Positions 1 to 8,346 of a stretch of 64,000 nucleotides of DNA are shown in pieces. The notes under the pieces are model-generated. The model saw nothing but the letters and a program-made list of their open reading frames with translations. It was not told the origin of the DNA and searched no databases. A program made the translations under genes and the position numbers. This stretch comes from VRUE01 sp963699225. Lineage in GTDB: Bacteria > Actinomycetota > Thermoleophilia > Solirubrobacterales > 70-9. The stretch covers positions 2,294,001 to 2,358,000 of the forward strand of contig OY969423.1 in the NCBI GenBank assembly GCA_963699225.1. The letters run 5' to 3'. Numbering within the stretch: the first letter of the stretch is position 1; each line of letters begins with the position of its first letter.

Positions 1-2
1 CC

Positions 3-2663
3 GCCGGCTACGTGCATCGCTCCTCGCGAAACGGCGACCCGCAGCTGCATACCCATGTGCTGGTAGCCAATGCGACCCAGGGGCCGGACGGCAAGTGGAC
101 CCGGCTCTACCACCCGGCGATCTTCGAGCACGCGACCACCGCCAGCTACATCTATGAGGCAAACCTGCGCCACGAGCTGACCCATCGCCTCGGGATCGAG
201 TGGCAGGAGGTCCGCAAGGGCATCGCGGAGATCAAGGGCTTCGAGGATGCGTGGCTGAAAGCGTTCTCCACTCGCCGCGCGGAAATACTCGAGGCGGCGG
301 GGGCGGATGCCTCCGCCCGCGCCCGTCAGGTCGCGACGCTCGCGACGCGCAAGGCGAAGGAGGAGCTTGAGCTTGGCGACCTGCGCCAGCGTTGGCAGGC
401 CAAAGCCGAGGAGATCGGTCTTGACCGCGAGGCGATCACGCTGACGATGGGCCGGGAGGTCGAGCGTGCCCGCGAGCCGACCTTGGCGCAACTGGACCGC
501 GAGGTGACGGCCCACGTCTCTCACTTCGACCGCCGCGACGCGATCCAGGCGGTCGCCAACCTGCTCCCCAACGGAGCGCCAGCGCATGAGGTCGAGAGCG
601 CCGCCGATGCCTTCCTCTCCTCAGAGTCCGTAGTCAGGGTTGCCGAGACCCCGAAAGGGCTTCGCTTCACGACCACTCGCATCTGGGCGCTTGAGCGCCA
701 GGCGCTTGAAATCGCACAGCGGATGGCTCGGGAAGCGCGCGGGGAGGCGGGCGAGCTTGCCGCCAAGCGGGTGATCGGGGAGCGGCCGACGCTGAAGGAC
801 GACCAGCGCGAGATGGTCTATCGCCTACTGGCGGTTCGCGAGGGCATCGTCGTGGTGATCGGGGAGGCGGGGACCGGCAAGAGCTTCGCCACGGTCGCCG
901 CAGCAGAAGGCTGGGCGCAGGCGGGCTTTGAGTTGCGGGCGGTGGCGCCGACGTGGAGGGCGGCCAACGTCCTTCGCGCCGAGGGGCTTGAGGCGACGAG
1001 CGTTGCGAGCTTCCTTCACGACTTCGACCGCCACGAGGTTCATCTCTCTCCGCGTACGGTCCTCTTGGTCGACGAGGCTTCGATGGTCGGCTCAGAGCAA
1101 CTGGCCCGCCTGATCTCCCATGCGGATGAGCAAGGCGCAAAGCTGGTCCTGATCGGAGACCCCGAGCAGCTTGGCTCAATCGAGGCGGGCGGCCTGTTCT
1201 CCGCAATCGCGCAGAGAACCGATCCCGTCCACCTGCACGAAGTGATCCGCCACCTCCACGAGGTCGATCGCGACGCGGCGAAGCTGATCCGCGAAGGTCG
1301 CGCGCAAGAGGCGTTGAGCCTCTACCAAGAGGCCGAGCGGGTCACGGTCAAGGAGACCCCCGAGCTGCAACGAGCGGCGATGGTCGGGGACTGGTGGACC
1401 TCGTTCTCTCAGGGCGAGGACGCGCTGATGGTGGCGAAGCGAAACTCAGAGGTCGAGAGGCTGAACGCCACGGCGCGCGAGGTGTTGAAGTCTGAAGACA
1501 GGCTTGGAGCAGAGGAGATCGAGGTCGGCGGCCAGGTCTTCGCCGCCGGCGATCAGGTCATCACCCGCGTCAACGACCGTCGCGCCGACGTCTTCAACCG
1601 CGAGCGCTGGGAGGTCGCCCAGGTGGACGCCGAGCGCGGGCGGATCGTCCTCGACGGAATCGACCAGGCGCGGCGGGTGGAGGTCGGCCGCGACTACCTG
1701 GACCGCACCACCTTGGGCGGCGAGGCTCCGGCGCTGCAACACGCCTACGCCGTCACCACCTACTGCGCCCAGGGCACCACCGTCGACCGCGCCTACGTCA
1801 TGGTCGACCCCTCGATGGACAAGCAGGAGGCCTACGTCGCCTCCTCGCGTACCCGTGAGCAGACCTACCTTTACGCGACCCCGGAGATCCAGGTCGAGCG
1901 CAACGAGTTCGCCCCGGCCGCTCCCGAGCGTGACCCCATCGCCCACATCGCGGAAGCGGTGGGACGTGACCGCGCTCAGACCGCCGCCCACGACGAGGCA
2001 CTACGGGCCGAGCTGGCAAAGCTGCCCACCGTGGAGCTGGCGGCGCGCCGCAAGGAGCTGGTCGTTCCGGCCGCCGATGAGAGGACGCATGAGGAGCGCT
2101 ACGCCAGCGAGGTCAGCAGGGTGGCCGAAGCGCGCGAGCAGCTTGAGCGGGCCGGCGACAAATGCGAAGCCGTCGAAGCGCTCGGCAGGCGCGAGCGCCG
2201 CGAGCAGCTCCCCCTGGCCCAGGCCAACGAGGAGCGCTGGGCCAAAGCCTTTACTGAGAGGACCGCGGCGCTTGAGCAAATGCAGCCACCGGGCACCGAG
2301 GTCCGGCGCGAGCACGAGCTTGCCGAGCAGCTACTTGCCCGGCGCGCCGCCCAAGCGCTCACAGCCGCCCGGATCGAGCCGCCCTCCTACATCGTCAAGG
2401 AGCTGGGGGAGAGGCCCACAGAGCCGGCGAAGGCGCGTGTCTGGGATCAAGGCGTCCGCGAGATCGAGGGCTACCGGCTTGAACAAGGTGTGACCGACAC
2501 GGCAAGGGTCTTCGGCCCCAAGCCGTCGGACCCTGGGGAGCGATTGGAGCGAAGGAACGCAGAGCGAAGGCTTACCGATCACCAGCGCAGGCTTGAGCTT
2601 GAGCATCGGCTGGAGATTCGGGAGCCAAGGATTGAGCTGGATATCGGGGGACCGGGGCTCTAG
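3..2663 (+). CDS. MobF-family conjugative relaxase-helicase (TraA/TrwC-like), 5' truncated by window edge
   Basis: This protein would nick plasmid or ICE DNA at oriT and unwind it for conjugation. The frame is open to the window edge, so the N-terminal catalytic tyrosines lie upstream; the visible part begins in the relaxase metal site, DPQLHTHVLVAN at about base 40-70 (HUH-type histidines). A superfamily 1 helicase follows: Walker A GEAGTGKS near base 860, Walker B VDEAS near base 1070, GDPEQLGS near base 1160, and the C-terminal helicase motif TYCAQGTTVDRAYV near base 1760. The last 250 residues are Glu/Arg-rich and probably coiled. It stands alone here with no other transfer genes, so the rest of the element, if present, is upstream. 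Internal GTG at base 12 is not the true start because the relaxase motif crosses it. Confidence 0.9.
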   Translation, partial: AGYVHRSSRNGDPQLHTHVLVANATQGPDGKWTRLYHPAIFEHATTASYIYEANLRHELTHRLGIEWQEVRKGIAEIKGFEDAWLKAFSTRRAEILEAAGADASARARQVATLATRKAKEELELGDLRQRWQAKAEEIGLDREAITLTMGREVERAREPTLAQLDREVTAHVSHFDRRDAIQAVANLLPNGAPAHEVESAADAFLSSESVVRVAETPKGLRFTTTRIWALERQALEIAQRMAREARGEAGELAAKRVIGERPTLKDDQREMVYRLLAVREGIVVVIGEAGTGKSFATVAAAEGWAQAGFELRAVAPTWRAANVLRAEGLEATSVASFLHDFDRHEVHLSPRTVLLVDEASMVGSEQLARLISHADEQGAKLVLIGDPEQLGSIEAGGLFSAIAQRTDPVHLHEVIRHLHEVDRDAAKLIREGRAQEALSLYQEAERVTVKETPELQRAAMVGDWWTSFSQGEDALMVAKRNSEVERLNATAREVLKSEDRLGAEEIEVGGQVFAAGDQVITRVNDRRADVFNRERWEVAQVDAERGRIVLDGIDQARRVEVGRDYLDRTTLGGEAPALQHAYAVTTYCAQGTTVDRAYVMVDPSMDKQEAYVASSRTREQTYLYATPEIQVERNEFAPAAPERDPIAHIAEAVGRDRAQTAAHDEALRAELAKLPTVELAARRKELVVPAADERTHEERYASEVSRVAEAREQLERAGDKCEAVEALGRRERREQLPLAQANEERWAKAFTERTAALEQMQPPGTEVRREHELAEQLLARRAAQALTAARIEPPSYIVKELGERPTEPAKARVWDQGVREIEGYRLEQGVTDTARVFGPKPSDPGERLERRNAERRLTDHQRRLELEHRLEIREPRIELDIGGPGL

Positions 2664-2706
2664 CGCCCCGACCCGCGCGATTGAAGCACCGCGCTCGCGG
2701 CCCTCA

Positions 2707-2737
2707 ACCCCCTGCGGGGGTCGGGCGCTTCGCGCCC
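2707..2737 (+). terminator. Tandem hairpins downstream of the relaxase gene
   Basis: Two adjacent perfect hairpins follow the relaxase stop: a 5-bp C/G stem at 2708-2720 and GGGCGC-TTC-GCGCCC at 2723-2737. There is no clear U tract, so termination is inferred. The rest of 2664-2995 contains no convincing gene; its 3' half is clearly AT-richer than the surroundings. Confidence 0.4.
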
Positions 2738-2995
2738 TTGACTGCCGCTCTCGCGGCGCTGGTTTGCGGGTAGGTCGGGGGGTGCACTGCGTCTGACACT
2801 ACGCGGCGGAAAGCCCAATTCTCTTACGCGCTGCACCACTGTCGCCGCGGACTTCGGTCCTCACGAATTGTGCAAACAACACTGTCCTTGCTGTCATCAC
2901 AAGTAAATGAAATAAACAAATATTCTATTTGACTTGCAGTGACTGGTAGCTTGCGACCGCCGTAATATTCCTTAGTACTCAAGTTAGGAGCGTTC

Positions 2996-3385
2996 ATGAA
3001 ACTCGTATCTCGTTTGCGGTCGTCACTCCTCGTTTTGGGCGTGGCAGCATGCGCGGCCAGCGCCTTTCTGTCTGTAGGCGCATCTACTGCGGCTGCCTCC
3101 AACGAGGCATTTTGTACATTCGCGGTGGTACCAGCAGGGGGAGTGTGTCTTGACGGAACGTTTCGCAAGATCACCCGCGTGAATGCGAAATCGATCAACA
3201 ATTCGGTATGTGCGGGCGCCTACAACAGCAGTGGCGTCCAGGTTGGGGGTTGGACCTGTACTGCAGAAGCTGGAGAAACCTCCAACGGGAATTACAATGG
3301 CTCACTATTTTTGAAGGGCGCTGTTCTCAACAATTTTTCAACGACTCAAACAATTGGAGGCGGCGTAGAGTTCTACAATCCGTAA
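2996..3385 (+). CDS. Small secreted protein of unknown function
   Basis: A 129-residue protein with a Sec signal peptide (basic MKLVSRLRSS start, hydrophobic core, cleavage likely after ASTAAA near residue 35). The mature part is about 95 residues, rich in Asn, Ser, Thr and Gly, with four cysteines that could form disulfides outside the cell. The ATG is supported by a TAGGAG Shine-Dalgarno sequence six bases upstream. The region is AT-richer than its neighbours, consistent with transferred DNA, and a strong terminator follows. I do not recognise the family. Confidence 0.7.
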   Translation: MKLVSRLRSSLLVLGVAACAASAFLSVGASTAAASNEAFCTFAVVPAGGVCLDGTFRKITRVNAKSINNSVCAGAYNSSGVQVGGWTCTAEAGETSNGNYNGSLFLKGAVLNNFSTTQTIGGGVEFYNP

Positions 3386-3402
3386 TGAGCGTCTAGCAGG
3401 GC

Positions 3403-3446
3403 GAGTCGGTGGGACGGGCGTTACTGGCCGTCCCACCGACTCTTTA
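3403..3446 (+). terminator. Strong rho-independent terminator
   Basis: A perfect 15-bp stem (3403-3417 with 3428-3442) has a 10-base loop and is followed by a short T-rich run. It lies 17 bases after the stop of the small secreted protein gene at 2996-3385. Confidence 0.85.
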
Positions 3447-3463
3447 ATTACGGAAACGACATC

Positions 3464-4039
3464 ATGGCGAGAACAACTCAAGCAATTTTCGCAGCGGCAC
3501 TTCTGCTTGTAAGTGTTTGTTGTGCGTTGATACTGGGATCACCATCCGGTCCTCAGGGTCCCAAAGGTCTCTCTACAAAGGGTGTCTCTGTCCCTAATGC
3601 GCAGCTTGCATCGTTCGCGGTACTTAGGGCTAGACCCGATCCGCCACCCGTTGAACTAGCGGAAAAAATGGAAAAAGTTGTAGAAGGTCGGGGCTTTGAG
3701 CTGAAGGTCGCCTTGGCCCAGCCTGTGTCTACGACCGTCGGTGAAGAGGCGTGGGTAGTGCCCGGTCGGGACTACATCTGCATCATGGCAAGCAGGCCGC
3801 TCGTTGCCGGCTGCAACACCACTGCAGAGACAACTAAGCGCGGCATGTCAGTTGTCGCGGGGCAGCCAGCGCCTTCTGGCAGCGGACGGAGGCAATACAC
3901 GCTCTTTGGTATTGCGCCTAATGGGGTGAAGCACGCCGCCGTCACGCCGAAGGGCGGCCACGCGGTGATAGTGCCTGTCTACGACAATGTATTTGCATAC
4001 AGAGCATCAGTAAAACTGAACGCCAAGGTCTTGAGGTAG
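3464..4039 (+). CDS. Secreted protein of unknown function
   Basis: A 191-residue protein with an N-terminal hydrophobic segment (residues 7-25), either a signal peptide or an anchor, followed by a short GPQGPKG stretch reminiscent of collagen-like linkers. The remaining roughly 150 residues show a pair of cysteines (in DYICIM and AGCNTT) and no family motif that I know. It begins just after a terminator, so it must have its own promoter. It meets the convergent repeat protein gene 43 bases downstream. Base composition is again lower in GC than the core genes. Confidence 0.65.
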   Translation: MARTTQAIFAAALLLVSVCCALILGSPSGPQGPKGLSTKGVSVPNAQLASFAVLRARPDPPPVELAEKMEKVVEGRGFELKVALAQPVSTTVGEEAWVVPGRDYICIMASRPLVAGCNTTAETTKRGMSVVAGQPAPSGSGRRQYTLFGIAPNGVKHAAVTPKGGHAVIVPVYDNVFAYRASVKLNAKVLR

Positions 4040-4082
4040 CCGCCGCTCCTAAGTGGGAGAAACGGCAGTTTTAGGTAGCGAT

Positions 4083-5417
4083 CTATTTCCGGACGATGCT
4101 GAAATGAAACGCTGCCTTGGGGCCGGCGAGACCCGTCAGGCTTATCGCCCAAACTCGAAAAGTATGCCTACCAACCGAAGGTCTATATCTTTTGGGTGGC
4201 CGACATGAGAAGGCAGGGTGGCGATCAAGCTTACATTTGAAGACCCTAGCTCGCGCGTTTGCCCTGAAGCGAAAATGGACTCTTATGCGCCTTCTGTGAA
4301 TGAGTGTTCGGTACCGAGGATGAGAGGTAATTGTGGTTCTCAGCCTCCGGCGCGTAGGCCGTTTGCCTGTGGGTGATGCGGTGGGTGAGCCAAAGGGTTC
4401 ACCTGATGAAATAATTTGTCCGTTGACCCCGGCTCCTACGCAAAGGGATGTGGATGGACACGATATCCCGAACAGTCCGTTTGTAGGTCCTGAGATGACT
4501 TTGGTGATCGTCCAGGCCTGAGCGGGTTCGTTCGACGAAAGCACGGTTCCGTCGTTGTCTACCGCCGCGCAGGTAGATGGGCTGGGGCAAGATACCGCGG
4601 TGATTTGAAAGCCACTACCTGGAGCAGATACCTGCCAACTTGAGACAGCCGCGGTCGGAGCGCTGGACGTGAGGATATCCGTAGCATTCCCAGTAACGCA
4701 GAATGAGATTGATGGACATGAGACACCAAGGAGACTATTGAGGCCATCCGGCCGCGTAACAATCTTCCAGAAGAACCCGCCGCCGGTTGGGTTTTTCGAG
4801 CTCAATATATCTCCGCCAAAGTCGGAGGCGACGCACAGTTGGAGTGACGGGCAGGACACGGCGCGTAGTCCAAAAGGTTCTTCTTCGGTATAGCTAACGC
4901 TCCATGCGCTCGCTCCGCCAGTTGGGTTTGTTGAGGTGAGAATTGTGCCGCCGTTACCTACGGCCACGCAAAAAGCGCTGGGAGTGCAAGAGATCCCAAA
5001 CAGTTCGCCGGATCCGGAGATCGGAGCGATTGTCCATGCCCCCGCCCCGCCTGCTGGATTGGTCGAGCTGAGAACGTCTCCATGGCTATCAACAGCGACG
5101 CACAAGGATGGTGATGGGCAGGTGATGCCCCGGATCATCTCGCTTCCGGGCAGGGTGGCAATTGTCCAAGCTTCGGGCCCTCCAGCAGGGTTGGTTGAGA
5201 TGGCGATGGCTGCCTGCTGATTGACGGATCCGGCGGCCACGCAGAGAGATTCGGAAGGGCAGGAAACGCTTAGAAATCTGGGTGGAAATTGCCCTTGGGC
5301 CGGTAGCTGCGTGATCGTCCACGCGGGTTGGGCGGAGGCAACTGGCACCGCGACGGAGGCGATTGAGATGGCTGCCGAGGCGAGAGCAAGTATCGTGAGC
5401 TTAAGAAAATGGATCAT
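4083..5417 (-). CDS. Secreted repeat (beta-propeller-like) protein with C-terminal Ig-like domain
   Basis: 444 residues if started at the ATG at 5417, which begins a clean signal peptide (MIHFLKLTILALASAAIS... ending near ASAQPA); the open frame extends upstream to 5669 but that part is basic and not signal-like. Residues 35-330 hold about seven imperfect repeats of roughly 45 residues built around SCPSxxLCVA and LSSTNPxGGxxAW, the pattern of extracellular propellers abundant in Thermoleophilia. The last 90 residues are Arg-rich and then show a CKLD...FSC...G.HTFRV pattern typical of bacterial Ig-like surface domains. It is probably exported and surface-exposed; the ligand is unknown. Confidence 0.75.
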   Translation of the reverse strand: MIHFLKLTILALASAAISIASVAVPVASAQPAWTITQLPAQGQFPPRFLSVSCPSESLCVAAGSVNQQAAIAISTNPAGGPEAWTIATLPGSEMIRGITCPSPSLCVAVDSHGDVLSSTNPAGGAGAWTIAPISGSGELFGISCTPSAFCVAVGNGGTILTSTNPTGGASAWSVSYTEEEPFGLRAVSCPSLQLCVASDFGGDILSSKNPTGGGFFWKIVTRPDGLNSLLGVSCPSISFCVTGNATDILTSSAPTAAVSSWQVSAPGSGFQITAVSCPSPSTCAAVDNDGTVLSSNEPAQAWTITKVISGPTNGLFGISCPSTSLCVGAGVNGQIISSGEPFGSPTASPTGKRPTRRRLRTTITSHPRYRTLIHRRRIRVHFRFRANARARVFKCKLDRHPAFSCRPPKRYRPSVGRHTFRVWAISLTGLAGPKAAFHFSIVRK

Positions 5418-5564
5418 TTGAAAATAGCTGACCGTGGCGATGACGAACCGTAACCGAGATGCTGCATGGCGTGGGCGATATCTCATATGCCCGTTTAGGC
5501 TGCTGAGACCGCGACGGCTCCTAGCCCGGCGGGTCCAGGGTCTGCCCGCCGTTCTGTAACCGCC

Positions 5565-5594
5565 GTGCCACCTTCTGTGCCACCCTGTGCCACC
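5565..5594. repeat. Three GTGCCACC repeats near the 3' end of tRNA-Ser
   Basis: GTGCCACC occurs at 5565-5572, 5577-5584 and 5587-5594, about 100 bases from the tRNA-Ser 3' end. The position parallels the GGGGCAAC repeats next to tRNA-Arg at 16.86 kb. Such repeats may be recombinase arm sites or remains of an integrase 3' end. Nothing else is visible in 5418-5689. Confidence 0.35.
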
Positions 5595-5689
5595 GTCACA
5601 ACCGGATTCAGCCGGAGCCAACCGGACTCGATTGTGGCCTCGCAGACCCTCCGCAAACCGCTCTAACAAGCCGAATCTGAGGCTATAAG

Positions 5690-5778
5690 CGGAGGGGGAG
5701 GGATTCGAACCCTCGAGACACCTTTCGATGTCTGCCGGTTTTCAAGACCGGTGCATTCAACCGCTCTGCCACCCCTCC
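5690..5778 (-). tRNA. tRNA-Ser(UGA)
   Basis: An 89-nt class II tRNA read on the minus strand. The acceptor stem is GGAGGGG/CCCCTCC with discriminator G at 5690, the anticodon stem-loop gives anticodon TGA, there is a long variable arm, and the T arm contains GGTTCGAATCC. Its 3' end faces the relaxase-containing region, as expected if that region integrated at this gene. Confidence 0.95.
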
Positions 5779-5836
5779 GGGGAGTAGGCGATCCGCCGAT
5801 GCTAGACGTGACGGCCCACGACTGTGATCGCTCCGG

Positions 5837-7009
5837 ATGATTGTATTGTCTGCAATGCGTCGATTGCTCATACTTGCCTCGGCGATGGTCTTCTTCGACG
5901 TCGTCTTCTTCTCGGCCATCGCGCCGCTGCTTCCCGACTACGTCGCCGAACTTGGGTTGAGCAAGGCGCAGGCGGGTGTTCTCTCGGCGGCTTACGCGGC
6001 CGGAACGCTGCTCGCCGCTCTCCCGGCGGGGTTTATCGCCGCTCGCGCTGGGCCCCGGCGCACGGTCATCATCGGCCTCCTCCTGCTCGGATGCGCGAGC
6101 GTTGTTTTTGGCTTCGCCCATGACTTTCTCCTGCTCGACGTCGCTCGTGTCACGCAGGGAGCCGCGGGGGCCCTGATCTGGTCAGGGGCTCTGACCTGGC
6201 TGATAGCCACTTCGCCTGCCGATAGTCGGGGATCGGTGATCGGGACCGCGCTAGGTACTGCCGTGGCCGGGGCGCTGTTGGGCCCGGTGCTGGGGGCGCT
6301 GGCGGCACAGGTAGGGACCGAAGTGGTATTCAGCGCGGTCCTCGGCGTGGCGGTGGGGCTCGCCTTCGTCGCCTCTCGTCTTCCCGACGCAAGAACCGCG
6401 GAAACCCAGGATCTGCGCGAAGTGGCGAGGACGATCTTGAGTCGGCCGGTGCTCATGGCTACCGCCTTCGTCGCGATTCCGTCGGTGATGTTCGGGGCCG
6501 TCGATGTCCTGGCGCCATTGCAGATCGCCGGGGTGGGCGGGGGCCACGCGCTGATCGCGGGAGGGTTTGTCGCCGGCGCGGCACTGGAGGTGGTATTGGC
6601 ACCGCTTGTCGGTCGTTACTCCGACCGAAGGGGTCGCCGGATTCCGTTTGTGGTCGGCCTCAGCATCTGCGCCGCGGCGATGGGCCTGGTGGCCCTCGGG
6701 GAAACCAAGACCGTGGTGATAGCCGGCCTGATGCTCACCTCGTTGGGAGGGGGGATCTGCCTGACGCCGGCGCTGGCGATGCTCTCTGAGATGGCCGAGT
6801 CCAGCAGCCTGCATCAAGGTTTCGCCGCGGGTCTTTCAAACATGGCCTGGGCCGTCGGCCAGGTCATCGGCGGTCTGGTCGGTGGCGGTGCCGCCAGTCT
6901 CGCCGGTAACGCGGCACCGAGCCTGGCGATCATCGCCTTGCTGCTGGGCACGGTTGTCTACTCGTTCCATGCTCTGGCGCCTCGGGTCATCCGCACCGTT
7001 GGGAGTTGA
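5837..7009 (+). CDS. MFS transporter (probable drug efflux pump, 12 TM)
   Basis: 390 residues, the usual length for a 12-helix major facilitator. After the first helix comes the cytoplasmic loop motif A region (AGFIAARAGPRRTVIIG), and the equivalent second-half loop GRYSDRRGRRIPFVVG near residue 262 marks the start of the C-terminal bundle. TM4/5 contains the Gly-rich GTALGTAVAGALLGPVLGAL, resembling motif C of drug:H+ antiporters. Substrate cannot be read from sequence. ATG at 5837 is used; a second ATG at 5855 is an alternative. It runs just ahead of the oxidase gene with a 20-base gap, so the two may be co-transcribed. Confidence 0.85.
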   Translation: MIVLSAMRRLLILASAMVFFDVVFFSAIAPLLPDYVAELGLSKAQAGVLSAAYAAGTLLAALPAGFIAARAGPRRTVIIGLLLLGCASVVFGFAHDFLLLDVARVTQGAAGALIWSGALTWLIATSPADSRGSVIGTALGTAVAGALLGPVLGALAAQVGTEVVFSAVLGVAVGLAFVASRLPDARTAETQDLREVARTILSRPVLMATAFVAIPSVMFGAVDVLAPLQIAGVGGGHALIAGGFVAGAALEVVLAPLVGRYSDRRGRRIPFVVGLSICAAAMGLVALGETKTVVIAGLMLTSLGGGICLTPALAMLSEMAESSSLHQGFAAGLSNMAWAVGQVIGGLVGGGAASLAGNAAPSLAIIALLLGTVVYSFHALAPRVIRTVGS

Positions 7010-7029
7010 TGAGGCTAGTCTGATCGGCC

Positions 7030-8346
7030 ATGTACTCGGCGATTGGAGGTTCCGGCCCTTGGCGCAATTGGGCGGGGGACCAGACTTGCGCTCCGGTCGA
7101 GCGGCGCCAGCCCACCAGTCCCCAGGAGCTTGCCGAGGCGGTCGTCGCGGCGGCGGCCGCGGGGCGCAAGGTCAGCGTCGCCGGTAGCGGTCACTCCTTC
7201 ACGGAGACGGCGATGACCGACGGCACGATGATCGACGCGGGAGCGCTCAGCGGCGTGCTCGAGGCCGATCGATCCTCGCGCCTGGTCAAGGTGGGGGCCG
7301 GCACGGTGCTCGCCGACCTCAACGAGCGGCTGCACGAGCTCGGCCTGGCGATGGAGAACCTCGGCGACATCGATCGCCAGACCGTTGCCGGCGCGATCTC
7401 GACCGGCACTCACGGCACCGGCGCAAAGCTGCGCAACATCTCCTCGCAGGTGGTGGCGATGGAGCTGGTTCTTGCCGACGGCTCGGTTCGCGAGCTGACC
7501 GCGGAGGGCGATCCCGAGCTGCTGCGCGCCGCGCGCGTAAGCATCGGGGCCCTGGGAGCGATCAGCGCGGTGACTTTGCGCTGTGTCCCGGCTTTCACCC
7601 TGCATCGTGTCGACAGCTCCGCCCCGCGCGAGGAGGTTTTCGAGACCTTTCAAGAGCGCGCTGACGCGCACGAGCACTTCGAGCTCTTCACCTTTCCCTA
7701 CGCTGACTCGGCGCTCGTCTTGGAACGCAACCGCACCGAGGGGCTGCCGCGGCCGCGCAATCGCGCGGCTACCTTCCTCAACGACGTCGTCCTCGAGAAC
7801 TGGGCACTGGAGGCGGTATCCGCCGCCGGCAAGGCGATGCCGCGGGCGATTCCCTCGCTCTCGCGCTTCGCCGCCTGGCTCGCCTCGGGCAGCACGTCAA
7901 CCGATCGCAGCGACCGAATCTTCGCCAACGAGCGCCGTGTGCGCTTCACCGAGATGGAGTACGGGGTGCCGCGCGAGCACGGGCCCGAGGCGGCGCGACG
8001 GGTGATCGAGTGGATCCGTTCCAACCGTTACCCGGTCTTCTTCCCGATCGAGATGCGGGTGACGGCTGCCGACGATGCATTGCTCAGTCCCTCGCATGAG
8101 CGAGACACCGCCTACATCGCAGTGCACCAGTACCGCGGCATGGAGTGGCGCCCGTATTTCGAAGCGGTTGAGGCGATCATGGACGAGTACGGCGGCCGTC
8201 CCCACTGGGGCAAGCGCCACTTCCAGACCGCGGCGACGTTGGCGGAGCGCTACCCGCGTTGGGCCGAGTTCCAGGCCGCCCGCGAGCAGCTCGACCCCGG
8301 CCACGTCTTCACCAACAAGTACGCCGAGCGCGTCCTCGGCGCCTAG
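7030..8346 (+). CDS. FAD-linked oxidoreductase, D-arabinono-1,4-lactone oxidase / alditol oxidase family
   Basis: 438 residues with the VAO-type FAD domain at the N-terminus: AGSGHSFTE near residues 51-59 holds the His expected to bind FAD covalently, and GAGTVLADLNERL and TVAGAISTGTHGTG follow. The C-terminal half matches the ALO domain, ending HWGKRHFQT...LDPGHVFTNKYAERVLG, which carries the flavin-contacting HWGK. Family members oxidise sugar alcohols or aldonolactones with O2, giving H2O2. It is convergent with the PLP enzyme gene, whose stop abuts this one. The actual substrate is unknown. Confidence 0.88.
   Translation: MYSAIGGSGPWRNWAGDQTCAPVERRQPTSPQELAEAVVAAAAAGRKVSVAGSGHSFTETAMTDGTMIDAGALSGVLEADRSSRLVKVGAGTVLADLNERLHELGLAMENLGDIDRQTVAGAISTGTHGTGAKLRNISSQVVAMELVLADGSVRELTAEGDPELLRAARVSIGALGAISAVTLRCVPAFTLHRVDSSAPREEVFETFQERADAHEHFELFTFPYADSALVLERNRTEGLPRPRNRAATFLNDVVLENWALEAVSAAGKAMPRAIPSLSRFAAWLASGSTSTDRSDRIFANERRVRFTEMEYGVPREHGPEAARRVIEWIRSNRYPVFFPIEMRVTAADDALLSPSHERDTAYIAVHQYRGMEWRPYFEAVEAIMDEYGGRPHWGKRHFQTAATLAERYPRWAEFQAAREQLDPGHVFTNKYAERVLGA

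Noticed and set aside
2929..2968. TTGACT and TAATAT upstream of the small secreted protein as a promoter
   Set aside because: The spacing is 28 bases, too long for a standard sigma-70-type promoter.
5418..5669. N-terminal extension of the repeat protein to 5669
   Set aside because: The extension is basic and lacks homology; the internal ATG at 5417 begins a clear signal peptide.
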